Shown: positions 21,941 to 34,022, counted from the stretch's first letter. The stretch: 64,000 nucleotides of DNA from Ptychodera flava (GCF_041260155.1 NC_091933.1:20405599-20469598); one strand, 5' to 3'. Program-made: numbers and translations. The notes: generated by a model from the sequence alone, not told the origin.

Positions 21941-24900
21941 ATGAGGCTCCTGATCAACGGCGAAGTTTTGTCCGTGGCAGGGACGATCTCTGCCTACCGC
22001 ATAAATACGTTGACTAATAATATGTTTGACACGAGTACCATGTACCTCGTCACGTTGGATACAGCAGAGAGCTCTGACAATGAAAGTGATGGCAACGTTC
22101 GACGCCCAATACAACGAGTCGTTTGGCAGGACGACGAGGGAAATTTTACAGTAGATGGTCGTGACTCCTCTACTTATGAAGTTCGTGGGGTCGAGAGATC
22201 CCCAGTTACACTCACAAGCAGCCCACGTCGAAGTTCCACCGGCGGTTCTGCATTGTTCGAAAGTACCGCAAATTCCTCTACCAACCGTGCCGATTGGGAC
22301 TTGGTACGAGCTACCAAGTCCCAAGGCCAATTGGCGTTCGTCCACCGGGAGTTAGCCAGCAGCAGCCAGAACAGAGACGGAAAGTAATCAACAAAGCCGT
22401 AACAGTTATATCGTACACCAGCGCTGGATATCGAGACGAAAACATGGTTATTTTAACCCTAGACGAAAATGAATGCAGTTTGGAAAATTTCTGCATGAAA
22501 GTTAAATCAATCAACAACTGGGAGGAAGACACGATCCTTATATTGGATCGTTCACAGACCCCGATCAGCGAAAGTCCGGCGACTTCAGGTAAGCTTAAAA
22601 AACAATCGTTTGCCTGTAGGCCGTTAAAGATCAGGGGTGTTTAGTAATTTAACATAATCTAAATGATGAGAAATGTTGACGTCACATACAAACTACTGAA
22701 ATCCTGTTTATATCTACATTTTTGAAAATGTAAGAATAATTCTTCATTAGGGTCTAAAAATAGCTAAAATTTCAATTTAAAATGTCACTTTTTAGATTGA
22801 ACTGTGCAGAAATTCACGAGTGTCTCAGGCGATTATTATATCAACCTCTTCAGTATTAAAAACTTTTCCGCGTAAAATTAGTAAGAAAAATTCTTGTTCA
22901 TTTATAACTTTTGAACTTATATCAACTTCAATTTAGAACCAAACCTACTGGCCAACCTCGTGACTGAATGCACGTTGTGTACATCGTCGTAAAACTACGC
23001 GCCCTTTTACGGCGTCGAAATAGACTGGCACGCGGAATGAATGGTTGTGTAATGACCTGTTGTAAGGATGACGTAATTTGCATATTGATAACCCGGGCAC
23101 ATTTTATGAACATCCCTTAGTCTGGGACATCCTCCAAACAAAATTCAGCACAATTGCCCATGTAGTTTTTGATTAAAAAAATTATCACAAATTCTATTTT
23201 TAGACCAAATTTGCATATTCACAACCAGGTCAAATTGTCTTGAACAAAATAAGATCTGGGCATCTCCAGGCACCTCCTTAGTCCTTAAAAAAATTCAGCC
23301 ATGTAGTTTTGGAGAAAGTACACAAAGTTGATCGATCGACGGACAGATGACAGGCAGACATCCACTGGTCAGCCATAATCCCTATATCTCCAATGTCTGC
23401 ATGTCTACAGACAGCGGAGCTAATTACAGGTACAGGGAAAAGGATAAAGCACATTTTCCCAGCACAATTTACCATTTGTATTATCATTGATTTTGTAATA
23501 AATTGTACTTTATAGGACCTGATTTTTGGAGAACACCAAGGAAGCTTTTTGCAGTGAGAGATGAAGACTATAAAAAATTCATCTATAAAGAGAAAGCTCC
23601 AAAACGGAAATCAGAACTGCAGAATGTAGAAAGTGATTTAAAGATAATCAAGCAGCATATTGGAGAGATGGTAAGTAAACAATTCTGTTACATAAATGAG
23701 AGGTACAACAACTCTTGGTTATATGTGTCGGGGGGGGGGGGGGGGGGGAGGCACTCCGATCGGAGTGTTCAAAGTACAAAAGTGTCAAAATTAGGGGGTC
23801 AAAAGTTTTCATTTTTAGCTAAACTGGGGGGGTCAAAAAATTACATTTTTAGGTAAAATGTGGGGTAAGAAATGGCTGATATTGATTTTGGGAGAAATTT
23901 TTTTTTTAAACTTTTTTAGCTCCGCTGTCAGCGACGCAGAGCTTATCAGATAGGTGGACTGTCCGTCGGCGTCCGGCGTCTGTCCGTCCGTCGTCTGTCA
24001 ACATTTTTTCAAAAATCATCTTCTCTGAAACCACTGGTCCACTTGCTTTAAAATTTTGTGTGCAGGTTCCTTTGGGTGACCTCTACCAATTTTGTCCATT
24101 TTGTGATGAAATTTGTATTTTTGGGGCAATTTTTCGCATTTTTGGTCAAAAATCATTTTCACTGAAACCACTTGTCAGATTCTATTCAAATTTGGTGTGC
24201 AGGTTCCTAGGGATGATATAAGTAATATATAGTCAAATTGTGCTGATATATGCAGGAATGGATTTTTGAGGCAAATTTTGCCATTTTTGGTCAAAATTAT
24301 TTCAAAAATCTTCTTCTCTGTAACCACTGGTCCAATTGCTTTGAAATTTTGTATGCAGGTTCCTAGGGGTGACCTCTATCAAGTTTGTCCATATTGTGGT
24401 GAAATTTGCATATTTGTATTTTTGGGGCAATTTTTCGCGTTTTTGGTAAAAAATCATTTTCACTGAAACCACTTGTCAGATTTCTTTCAAATTTATTGTG
24501 CAGGTTCCTTGGGATGATATAAGTAACATATAGTCAAATTGTGCTTATATATGCAAGATTGGATTTTTGGGGCAAATTTTGCCATTTTGGGTCAAAATTA
24601 TTTCCAAAAATCTTCTTCTTTGAAACCACTGGTCCAATTTCTTTGAAATTTTATGTGTAGGTTCCTAGGGATGACCTTAGCAAAGTTTTGTTCAAATTTT
24701 GGTGAAATTTGCATATTTGTATTTTTGGGGCAATTTTTCCAGTTTTTGGTCAAAAATCTTTTCTGAACTGCTTGTCAGATTTCATTGAAATTTAGTGTGG
24801 TTCCTTAAAGGATGATATAAGTAACATGTAGTCAAACTGTGCTGATATATGGAGGATTCACCGATTGGATATTTTGGGGAAAAATTTTGCCATTTTGGTC

Positions 24901-27353
24901 AATTTTTTTAAAAAAACATCTTCTCTGGACCACTGGTCATCCTACAGATGACCTTAGCCAAGTTTGTTCAAATTGTGGTGAAATTTGCTTATTTGTATTT
25001 GATTTGGGGGCAATTTTTCCTGTTTTGGTCAAAAATCATTTTTTCTAAAACTGCTTGTCAGATTTCTTTCAAATCCTGTGTGCAGGTTTGTACAGATTTT
25101 ATTAGTAATAAGTAATGAAATTGTTCCAATATAAAACATGTCAAGATCTCTAGACTTCTAAAAGTTGCTTGAAATACATATCAGTCAGGTGGCAAAAATT
25201 TAGATTTTCAACTCAACCTGCATATATATTTCCTGCTAGCCAGTTCATTTCTGCAGCAGATTACAGCAGAGCTCTTCCGGCCGCTAGGTCGCTTGTTAAG
25301 TCTTGGAGTCAGAAAATGTATAACCATATGACTAAATAAGTTGCCACACTTCAAGGGGGGGGGGGGGTGTCAAAACTGTGGTACACATATACCTTTTCTT
25401 TGTGAGTGCCCCCCCCCCCCCCACCCTTCTCCCTCTGCCCCCCCCCCCCCCCCCCCCCCCCGATCAGTGTTTACATTTATTGCAAGATTTATACAGGTGT
25501 CACCAGTGTATTCTTGTTGTCTACATCAGTAAACACTCAGACTGGCAGACACATCTGTTTGAATGAGCTTTTGTCAGAGTTTAGATAGCACTTCAGGGGA
25601 TGATCATGGTTAGGTAAATATTCACACCAGGACAATTTACGTGTAACTATATCTGGAGCAAACCATTTTAATGTCAGGATCATTGGTTTGAAAATTAAAG
25701 GCAGAAATTAAATATATGATATATAAATCACATTCTACAGTGTCAATTTCATGACCCTTGTATTTCACATCTAAGAAATTTAATGTTTTACCACAATTGT
25801 ACTATACTATATAGTACAGCTGTGGTTATGGGACCACTAAGAGTCTGTGTGTGTGTGGATTTGTGTGGGTAAACAACTTAAAATCCGAAACTGCTCGACG
25901 GATAAATGCATTGATATTCAGAGAGGCGCTTATAGCACATGGTGCCCAGGCTTCATTTGTTGATGTCCATGTGTAAACAAACAAACAAAACAAAAAAAAA
26001 CACACACATGTAAACACGGAAGCAATGTATGCTCCCAGTTTATATGTGGGTTGATGTTTTCAGTGTCAAACATGTTGTCATATATTGCTTCCTTGTTTAC
26101 ATGTGTTCGTTTGTTTATTTACATATTTTTCTTTACACATGGACGTCAAAAAACAAAGCCTGCAGAACACCCTGTGCTTATAGTGTCTAGTTGGTAGATT
26201 GTTCAAGTGAAAATGATTGAATGAGAGGTACAGAATTTGGGTCCAAAAATAAAAATATGGCCTTTGGTCAAAAGTCCATAACACACACTGTGCTGGGCTT
26301 ATTTCTGTTGAATCAGAACGGATTGAAGGTTTAATGTTCACATTTTGTCAAAATTAAGGTTTTGTCTCATTTTCATTTTATTTCGTCTATTTTATAACCA
26401 TCTTTTGGTCTGTTGATCTTGATTTACTTCTGAGTATTTTCAATAAATCACAATAAATTCACTTCCTTTCTTCAGGTCATATTGTACTGTTTATGGCCAT
26501 ATTCCAGTATATATTTCTCATTTGTGTGTGTGTGTGTATCCATGTACCTTGGATACTTGAAACTTGGTTACTTTTTAAACAAATATTATTTTGTACTTTG
26601 CTCTTTTCCTATACATGTATAGAATCACTTCCTTGAATGTCTTGTTTTTTAGTTTGATACCTCATACATACATAACAGTTTATGAGCAGTGATAACAGTG
26701 CTATATTTTAGTACAAGTAGACTTAAGAGTCTGTGTTGATGTATGTGTGGGTTGGTGTAAACAACACCTCAAATACTGGTGGGAAATTGCATTCATATTG
26801 GGTTACATCAATTACTAGTATACTGTCATTTTATTGGTCAGAGTATTAAATTATTGTCTCAGTCAATGTGTGTATTAATTCTGTTTTGTTGGTATTGATA
26901 TGGTTATTTTACAGGCATTATTGTCAACTTAATTTTCATTGACTTTTTTTGCAGAGAGGACTCCAGGGAGTCTTTAGTAGACCACGAGACCCATTAACAT
27001 GCATGGTATGCCTTGAAAGAGCCTCATTTCCGTTGTATGCATGTTTCAAGTGTAATAAAATAATAGGGTGCTATGTATGTAGCATTCGCTTACATGCTTG
27101 TCCAAATTGCCGTGGTGCAATACCTGAGAACGCACCACATCTGAGAGGGTTGGAGCAAGCAATGCTTGGAAGTGAATACAACACTAGTAGTGACAGAGAG
27201 ATTGCAGTTGCTGTTCAGCAAAGGCCAACCAGTGCTGGTGTGGATCAGTTTAGCAGTGATGAGCAACCTGAGATCCCCGACGACGACGATGATGATGACT
27301 TCTTACCAGAAGTAACTTATCATACTGGACCGAGAAGAAGCCAGCAGAACTGA
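21941..27353 (+). CDS. RING-like zinc-finger protein of the giant transposon, 3 exons, one frame break
   Basis: Exons: 21941-22588, 23516-23670 and 26955-27353 (stop TGA), with clean GT-AG junctions. Exon 1 ends GACTTCAG/GTAAG and exon 2 ends in a methionine codon before GTAAG. The start is the first ATG of the long frame. In exon 1 the frame must shift near 22340-22380: one frame ends at a stop at 22387, while a second frame, from about 22294, carries the text that splices to exon 2. So there is an indel there or another small intron. Exon 2 is lysine-rich. Exon 3 holds eight cysteines spaced CX2C-X10-CX2C-X5-CX2C-X6-CX2C, a RING-like all-cysteine zinc finger, then an acidic Asp-run tail. 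Such folds often act in ubiquitin transfer or protein binding; its role here is unknown. It lies in the same element as the transposase and faces it. Confidence 0.75.
22294..22324. repeat. Perfect 13-bp palindrome inside RING-gene exon 1
   Basis: Arms TTGGGACTTGGTA (22294-22306) and TACCAAGTCCCAA (22312-22324) are separated by 5 bases. It lies just before the place where the reading frame breaks, and may be related to that break. Confidence 0.8.
23730..25300. repeat. G-rich repeat and about 300-bp minisatellite in RING-gene intron 2
   Basis: A poly-G run (23730-23748) and GGGGGGTC units come first. Then, from AGCTCCGCTGTCAGCGACGC (about 23920), there is a tandem array with a period of about 280-307 bp: the phrase AACCACTGGTCC recurs near 24039, 24318, 24625 and 24930. 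Each unit has two related halves. The array ends near GGTCGCTTGT (about 25297). A relative in reverse orientation occupies 49200-50090. Confidence 0.85.
25355..25461. repeat. Poly-G and poly-C runs
   Basis: A G run at about 25355-25367 is followed by C runs at about 25411-25421 and 25438-25461. The G and C runs could pair as a hairpin. Overlapping proline-rich open frames here are low-complexity artefacts. Confidence 0.9.
25928..26186. repeat. Foldback element, copy 1, in RING-gene intron 2
   Basis: The left arm, starting CTTATAGCACATGGTGCCCAGG, pairs with the right arm ending CACCCTGTGCTTATAG. The inner arms share GTCCATGTGTAAAC/GTTTACACATGGAC and AGCAATGTATG/CATATATTGCT. It is a diverged member of the hairpin family also found at 27815-28168 and 28512-28885. 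Confidence 0.75.
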
Positions 27354-27562
27354 TTTTTTTTGCATGGGTGACTGCCCTGTAATTCAGTTCAGTTCAGAGT
27401 TCGGTTCAAAATGACTCTTGGAACTACAGTGTATCTTTGTTTCATCATTGTTCAGTGAAGTGACTGTTGGATTTATATTATTATATTCTATTTGTATAGT
27501 TAAAGATGTTTTTTGTTGATCCATGAAAAAAGATTGTAAAGACTGAAGGTAATTGCCATCAT

Positions 27563-27801
27563 CAGGGTTTTCATAAAGAATTGAAGTAGAAGGAAAAGTA
27601 AGAGAAGTAGGCGGACAAGCTTTTCGTTAGATAACGATCGAGATCGCACGCAACTCTTCCAAAAGCTGGAACACAAGTTAAGCTGTACAATTTACGTTTC
27701 GTTTCTCCTTAAATTCAATAATATTTTGGTAAAAGTAGCCGGAAAAATTACAAGAGTAGGCGGGTAATTTAGCCGGCTACCGGCTTCTAATGAAAACCCT
27801 G
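27563..27801. mobile_element. 239-bp element with CAGGGTTTTCAT ends and ATCAT duplication
   Basis: It starts CAGGGTTTTCAT and ends ATGAAAACCCTG, flanked by ATCAT at 27558-27562 and 27802-27806. Sister repeat units (28360 and 28505 regions) read GCCATCATGTA without the insert, so insertion with a 5-bp duplication is directly visible. The ends resemble hAT-type CAGGG termini, but 5 bp is shorter than the usual 8, so the superfamily is left open. Confidence 0.85.
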
Positions 27802-27814
27802 ATCATGTAACCAC

Positions 27815-28168
27815 AGGGTGCTCAGGCTTTCTTTGTTGATGTCCACGTGTAAACAAAACTGTAAACAAGGAAGCAATGTATGACATGTTTGACACTGAAA
27901 ACATCAACGCAAATTTTACTGAGAACTTACATATCAACTGGGAGAAGTCATGCCCACCCCTCCCCCCCCCCCCACGAAGGAGGGGGACAATGACTACTCC
28001 CAGTTGAGTATGTGGGTTCTCAGTAATATTTTGGTTGATGTTTCAGTGTCAAACATGTCATATATTGCTTCCTTGTTTACGTGTGTGTGTGTTTGTTTAT
28101 TCACGTGTTTATTTGTTTACATTTTTGTTTACACATGGACATCAACAAACAAAGCCTGGGCACCTTGT
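27815..28168. repeat. Foldback element, copy 2
   Basis: Long inverted arms: GGTGCTCAGGCTTTCTTTGTT at the left faces AACAAACAAAGCCTGGGCACC at the right. They also share GAAGCAATGTATGACATG/CATGTCATATATTGCTTC and a CCCCCC/GGGGG centre near 27960-27985. No gene is encoded. Confidence 0.88.
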
Positions 28169-28511
28169 GATCTGAATAAGATACAACATTTAATAAGGTT
28201 ATTCAATGTTTAATTGACACAACACATGGCAATTGATTGCCTCACTGTATCATCATTGTTCGATGAAGTGTGTTGCATTTATATTTGTATTTAGTATAGT
28301 TAAAAAAAATTTTTTGTCGATCCATCAAAAAATTTTCTTAAGACTGAAATTGCCATCATGTAACAGAGTAAGATGCATGAAGTTAATCAATGTTTAATTG
28401 ACATAACACGTTGGGTTTATATTTGTATTCTATTACTAGAGTGAAAACATGTTTTTTTGTTGATCCATGAAAAAATGATTGTAAAGACTGAAGTCAATTG
28501 CCATCATGTAT

Positions 28512-28885
28512 CCACAGGAGGCTTTGTTTGTTTATATCCACATGTAAACAAAAATATGTAAACAAACAAACACATGTAAACAAGGAAGCAATATATGACA
28601 TGTTTGACGCTGAAAACTTTGACACAAATATTACTGAGAACCCACATACATGTATATAGTCATGCCCCCCTCCCTCCTACAATTAATTGAGGGGGACCAT
28701 GACTACTCCCAGCTGAGTATGTGGGTTCTCAGTAATATTTTGGTTGTTTCAGTGTCAAACATGTTGTCATATATTGCTTCCTTGTGAACGTCTGTGTGTT
28801 TGTGTTTGTTTGTTTGTTCACTTGTTTATTTGTTTACATTTTTGTTTACACATGGACATCAACTAACAAAGCCTGGGCACCTTGT
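28512..28885. repeat. Foldback element, copy 3
   Basis: Same hairpin family as 27815-28168: arms around GGCTTTGTTTGTTTATATCC (left) and GTTTACACATGGACATCAAC (right), with the centre AATTAATTG-rich near 28680. It is followed by the same GCACCTTGTGATCT junction as copy 2. Confidence 0.87.
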
Positions 28886-29163
28886 GATCTAACTGAGTAA
28901 GATACAACGTTTAATAAGGTTATTCAATGTTTAATTGACACAACACCTGGCAATTGATTGCCTCACTGTATCATCATTGTTCGATGAAGTGTGTTGGATT
29001 CATGTTTGTATTCTATTAGTATAGTTAAAAATGTTTTTGTTGATCCATGAAAAAAGATTGTAAAGACTGAAGTTAATTGCCACAAATGATGTAACTGAGT
29101 AAGATACATGAAGTTATTCAACATTTAATTGACAACACATCACAATGAATTGTCTCAGTCATG

Positions 29164-30900
29164 CAAGAGGTATACGTGAAGGAAGATATAGAATTCAAGA
29201 GAGTCTGAAGCGTGTCAACCCAACCTACCACAACCAACGACAAAATGATACAGTGAGACAGTTAAACCCAGTACCCTATTTTTCCCCGTATCATGGACAC
29301 AAACTTCACGTCGACCAAAATGAAAAGTTGGTGTATTTTGGAGTTACCCACGTTCTGTTTTCCGATGGTTATAGCCGGAAAATTGTTGCACATTTAATTA
29401 TGCCAGTGAAAAACCCTATCATAATATACAACGCCTATAGAGACCTAATATTAAAGGGGAACACAGGTCCAGAAAATACATATATTTTCTTAAGGGGGAG
29501 ATGTAGGTTCACTGGCAATTTTTAGTAACCTAGATTCAAATCACTACTTCTCAAAACTAATAAAGATAGCTAGCCCAAACTACTATGATATATTTTCTGA
29601 TTGCTCTTTATCACAGCTTCATGTCTGTTGTGTTTATTTTACTGTATGACTGGAAATGTGCGTATGATATTTGTGAAAGTGTGAATTATTTTATAATCCG
29701 TATTGTTCTTTCTAGAAAAATTATGTTTTCGGCAAATCAAGACAGAATGACTCTCTTGATGTTATATGAAAGTTCATGACCCAGTTCATAATCCAACAAA
29801 GTTTCAAAGTGTTTAGATCATTAGAATTTTTGTTACAAGACTTGGAAATTATGACTCCGAAAAGTTACATTGATTCATAACTTCTAGTTCTTGTAACAAA
29901 AATTCCAATGATCCAAGCGCTTTAAAACTTTGTCGGATTACGAACAGGGTCATGAACTTTCATATGACATCAAGAGTTTTATTCTGTCTTGATTTGCCGA
30001 AAACGTAATTTTTGTTAGAAAGAACAATACGGATTATAAAATAACATACACTTTCACACCAATCATACACCCATTTCTGGTCATACAGTAAAATACACGG
30101 CACAGACATAAAGCTAAGATAAAGAGCAATCATAAAATATGTAGTTTGGGCTAGCTATCTGTATTAGTTTTTGAGAAGTAGTAATTTGAATCTAGGTCAC
30201 TAAAAATTGTCAGTGAACCTACATCTCCCCCTTAAAGTACACTCTCAGAGTCTCTGTAGTACCCTTTCTTTGTTTTATACCAGTTCTATTGTGTGCGATA
30301 AGCAAGAAATCAAACATCAAAAGTTGTACAGATTTGTTTGTTTTATAAGTCATGGGCCCTCACTGGCTCATGGGTAATGAGTCAGCTATATGCAGAAGTG
30401 ATCAGTCTGGCTTTGTTTACTGTTCACTTCTGCATATTCACTGGCTTATTACCCATGAGCCAGTGGGGGCCCACGGCTAAAACAAACGAATCTATTCAAC
30501 TTTTGATGTTGAATTTCTCGCATATCGCATGCAATGTAAGTGATACAAAACTAAGAAAAGACACTGCACTACAAGGAGTAAGGTTTAAGAAAATATACGT
30601 ATTTTCTGGCCTTTGTTCCCTTTAAAAGTGGACTATGGGATATGGTTCGAGTGGATATGGGGCGAGAGTTTTGCTTAGTTTGTTCATCCAATCGTATTTA
30701 AAACAGTACAGGACGAACAAAATTTGCCCACCATATATACAAAGCCGATCAGCGAACAACCTACCCGCTGAAAGAAAGTGGCCTGAAGTAAATCAACGCT
30801 TCAACTACGTAATCAAAGGAGCTCTTATTGAGATGCAACGACGAATGCTGGTTAATATGATGGATGATACTCATAAATTCTGTGTGTCATTTATATCATG
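29164..30900 (+). pseudogene. Rearranged second copy of the integrase-like transposase
   Basis: From GCAAGAGGTATACGTGAAGG (29164) to TTTATATCATG (30900) this matches the internal part of transposase exon 1 on the opposite strand (40236-40795) very closely. It covers the first catalytic aspartate (KLHVDQNEKL), then is split by an insert at 29455-30621, then resumes with the second (VRVDMGREF) and the glutamate (PAERKWPEVN). After the second motif a T is missing compared with the other copy, shifting the frame. The N-terminal part is absent here but appears inverted at 31010-31205. Both boundaries run into the local tandem/hairpin repeats. It cannot make a working enzyme. Confidence 0.88.
29455..30621. 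mobile_element. 1.17-kb TTAA-flanked foldback element inside the transposase pseudogene
   Basis: Ends AGGGGAACA and TGTTCCCT are flanked by TTAA at 29451-29454 and 30622-30625. The intact copy at 40500-40515 shows the empty site with a single TTAA. TTAA duplication fits piggyBac-like or Kolobok-like non-autonomous elements. Inside are two nested hairpins. The large one has arms of about 360 bp (29494-29860 against 29880-30236). The smaller one (about 30293-30530) contains CTGGCTCATGGGTAAT and its reverse complement. No transposase frame is present. Confidence 0.85.
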
Positions 30901-31009
30901 CCTGGGCACCCTGTGATGTAACTGAGTAAGATACAATGTACAAAGTTTAATAAAGTTATTCAATGTTTATTTTCCTTGTAATTGACAAAACACTTGAATT
31001 CTAAATAAG

Positions 31010-31205
31010 CCTTGACGTATACCTCTTGAACGAAAGAAGGCCGGACATGGTTTTCCTTCAGTACGATGAACCTACTTCACCTACCGCCCTAGCAACTTCA
31101 TTGTCCAATTCTTCATGTGTACGACGATGGATATCATGTCTTTTGCAAAATCGGCTCACAGTGCTTTCCGAAACCCAAACAGATACAGAGATATGAGACA
31201 CTTGA
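31010..31205 (-). pseudogene. Inverted N-terminal fragment of the transposase
   Basis: On the minus strand this reads HDIHRRTHEELD and TMSGLL, matching the region just N-terminal of the catalytic core in the 41058-40172 exon. An in-frame stop follows SSY. The upstream reading (VSESTVSRFC) also shows the frame that the main copy has lost. It lies 110 bp downstream of the sense pseudogene and in opposite orientation, so the second copy has been internally rearranged. Confidence 0.8.
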
Positions 31206-33711
31206 TCATGAGACTAAATAATTATCAAGTGATGTTAAGATTTGATTGTAGATGTGTGGACGTGCAAGCACTTTTAAGAATTCAATAAAATCTTTAATTT
31301 GGTAAAGATTGAGTAATTTTTATTATGATAATGTGTAGCTCATGCTGAAAGAGTGGAATGCATGGTCATGTTGGAGAATGGGTTATGACTTCCAAAAAAA
31401 ATATTCATTCGATTCAGTAGTTTTTAAAAGACTCTAGTCTATTGTCCTTATTACAGAATGTGAAGCCATATTTTCAATTAATTCTTGGCTGTGAAATCAC
31501 ACGACTATTCAACTTTGTATATATGGGGTAATTATGCAGGTGGGCCCCAAGTAGTGTTAATTGACAATTATCTGTTATGATAGTCTAATATTTGACATTC
31601 ATTCACTTGACCGGGCTCCATGCAATTGAAATTGTCTATTTTTGTTCAAATAAATCATTCACAGTATATTTTCTTACTCTATCTATAATGAATATAATGA
31701 TGAGTACAAAGTGGTCTTGATCCAGTCTCACGTGTGGTTCTGAAATGGTCCAAATGGTTATCTCAATCTAGACATTCACACATGCCATGACGACCACCAT
31801 AAGCGAAAGGCCAAACCAAAAAACAGCACTTTACTTGCCACATTCTTACAAACTAAGTACATCATGCACATTTGCTAGTATTTATGATGACAACAAATAT
31901 TTCAGAGGTGTACCAAAAAAATTTTGCGAACACCTCGAAATCCAAGATGGCGTCCAAAATAGCCGCCAATTTGACTAAAATAATTTTTTTTAAATATACA
32001 TTTCCATGAAATCTTCAAATAGGACTTGATTGGTGTCATATTAAGAACAATAAAATTATCTACGTGAAGACACCAAAGTTAATTAATTTTAGGATGATTT
32101 ACATAAGAATTTTGAGCAAAAACTTTTGGCATTCTTTGCTAAAAATTAGATTACTTCATCTACATATTTCTACATATATCAAATTTTATACTCATTAGTG
32201 GATAATCATTATAATTTTCTAGGACTTTGGCCATATATAATATTTTTTGTTCATAATTGTCAGGTGTATAGCATTTTAAATAAAACACAGCGTTTAAAAG
32301 TCAACGATGTGTAATCACAAAAAGTGCTTCCAAAAGAGCCGCCATTTCAGTCGACTATCATTAGGTATTTTGCAGATAACGGATTAGATGCGGATTAGAA
32401 TAGCATATGTTTGGTTTCATATTCAAGACAATTAAAGTATCTACACGATACTAAAGTTGATTTGTTTTCAGATGATTTACATAAGAATTTTAAAAATGGC
32501 AGGGGGTGCATTTTTTTACATAAAAATACATCTCAATGCCTGTTTGACTTCATTGTTCATACATTTTCACATATAATGTATGAACAGTATATACTAGACC
32601 GACTAGCTATCTTGACATTGATATTATAGTTAATACTATCGTGGAGATGTTTCTTTATTAACCAACTCGGTATTGAGAATTTTGTTGAAAACTTTCTCTA
32701 TAATTTGTAGAAATAATATACTAGAAATAAACAACTATTTACTTTGAAATGAAGTAAAGTTTACCATCTGTTGTTCTGGGGATCGCCTGCACCGATTGCA
32801 CTTCCAACAAATGTGGGTAAAGGAAAATGAACTAAAATGCAGAGGACTTTCCACTTGCAAAGAAATGTAAGAGTACAGTTGGCCTATCAACACATACTCT
32901 GGTAACCGGTGGGGGTGGGTTAACTCCCATAGACGGCTTTACGGTGAGGGTCCGGTTATGATGCTGATTGGTATCTGAAAGGGTATAGACCTTGGTTTGA
33001 TAAAGGGTCGGGAATTGAAATGGACGAATCAAACAGAAGACCAATTGCATATTACACACTTTATAAAGGGGTTTCGAAAAACAGAACCCTCAATCGTACA
33101 GAAATTGTCTTTGCATGACACCCAAGTAGAGTTTTGACGATATTTTACTACGATTGGCCCATTAATAGCCAAAAACAACACGCTCCTGCGAATGGCAATA
33201 TTTAAGAAGCATGCATGGAGAGATTGGCACCGGTGATAACTTTGCGTGTCACATGAAAGAAAAGAGATGATTTGATTGGTCCAAAGTTAGGTCACCGGTG
33301 GTAAAAAATCGCAAGGCGTAGCACTGTAGGTGATTGACCGGCGATCGAAAACGTGCGCCCGAGAAATATCAAAACGTTTTCATCCTGCGATTCGACCGAC
33401 GGTCGAGTGCGCCGGCAAAAAATCACTTTCAAACCATGTAGCACACTAGCCGACAGTCACCTGAAATGTGCGCCCATCGGTCAAATCGTCTGAAGTGTGC
33501 GCCATGCATAATTATATTACAAATAACATGCATGACTAAGTATAAAATTCTAATTTTCTAATTACATCGGAGGGTAAGAGAAAGGGTATCCCCGTATGAA
33601 TACCAGTCGAATTACCCCCTCCACTCACAGGGTTGATGAATATCCTCCCGAGGATGAGGCTGAGTACTCAGAGGCTCAATAAGATTCAGATTCAACCCCA
33701 AACACAAATGA
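31206..33711. other. Internal stretch of the giant transposon without genes
   Basis: No coding signal. Two diverged direct copies of a segment of about 370 bp occur at about 31920-32260 and 32320-32620; both contain GATGATTTACATAAGAATTTT and AGCCGCCA. A GTGCGCC-rich patch lies at 33330-33510. Confidence 0.5.
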
Positions 33712-33714
33712 TTA

Positions 33715-34022
33715 TGCGGCAATGTAAACCCCCACCCCACCCCGGGGCATAGTGGGGGTTTTGGAAATTGGTCTTGTCAAATTGTCAAATGCTCCACCCC
33801 CTGGGGCAAGACATTCTGGAAAATCCCCACCTAAAACAAATAAATCCCCCACATTTTCCCGACCTCAAGGTGTGGGGCATTTCACGTCCGTGAAAATGAC
33901 TAGTTGGGTCGAAAAGAAGCCATTGCCCCACCCTTCGGGCATAGTTTCATGGCAAAGACAGTCTAACCCCCCACATTTTTCCCGTATCGGGGTGGGGGTG
34001 GGGCTTTACATTGACTGCCGCA
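33715..34022. mobile_element. 308-bp inverted-repeat element with TTA flanks
   Basis: Ends TGCGGCA (33715-33721) and TGCCGCA (34016-34022) are followed inward by AATGTAAA/TTTACATT and CCCCACCCC/GGGGTGGGG. TTA flanks both sides (33712-33714 and 34023-34025). The interior is CCCCAC-rich. Non-autonomous; the 3-bp TWA flank is compatible with PIF/Harbinger. Confidence 0.7.

Larger units (their letters stand above)
27380..29163. repeat. Tandemly duplicated segment downstream of the RING gene
   Basis: A segment of about 150 bp with the phrases GTTGATCCATGAAAAAAGATTG and GACTGAAGTTAATTGCCATCATG recurs at about 27440-27562, 28260-28370, 28410-28512 and 28975-29090. It is interleaved with the hairpin elements and one small insertion. 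The first copy adjoins the RING stop codon, so this is probably the gene's 3' region that has been multiplied. Confidence 0.8.

Noticed and set aside
25341..25588. Proline-rich open frames
   Set aside because: Produced by poly-C and poly-G runs in three frames.
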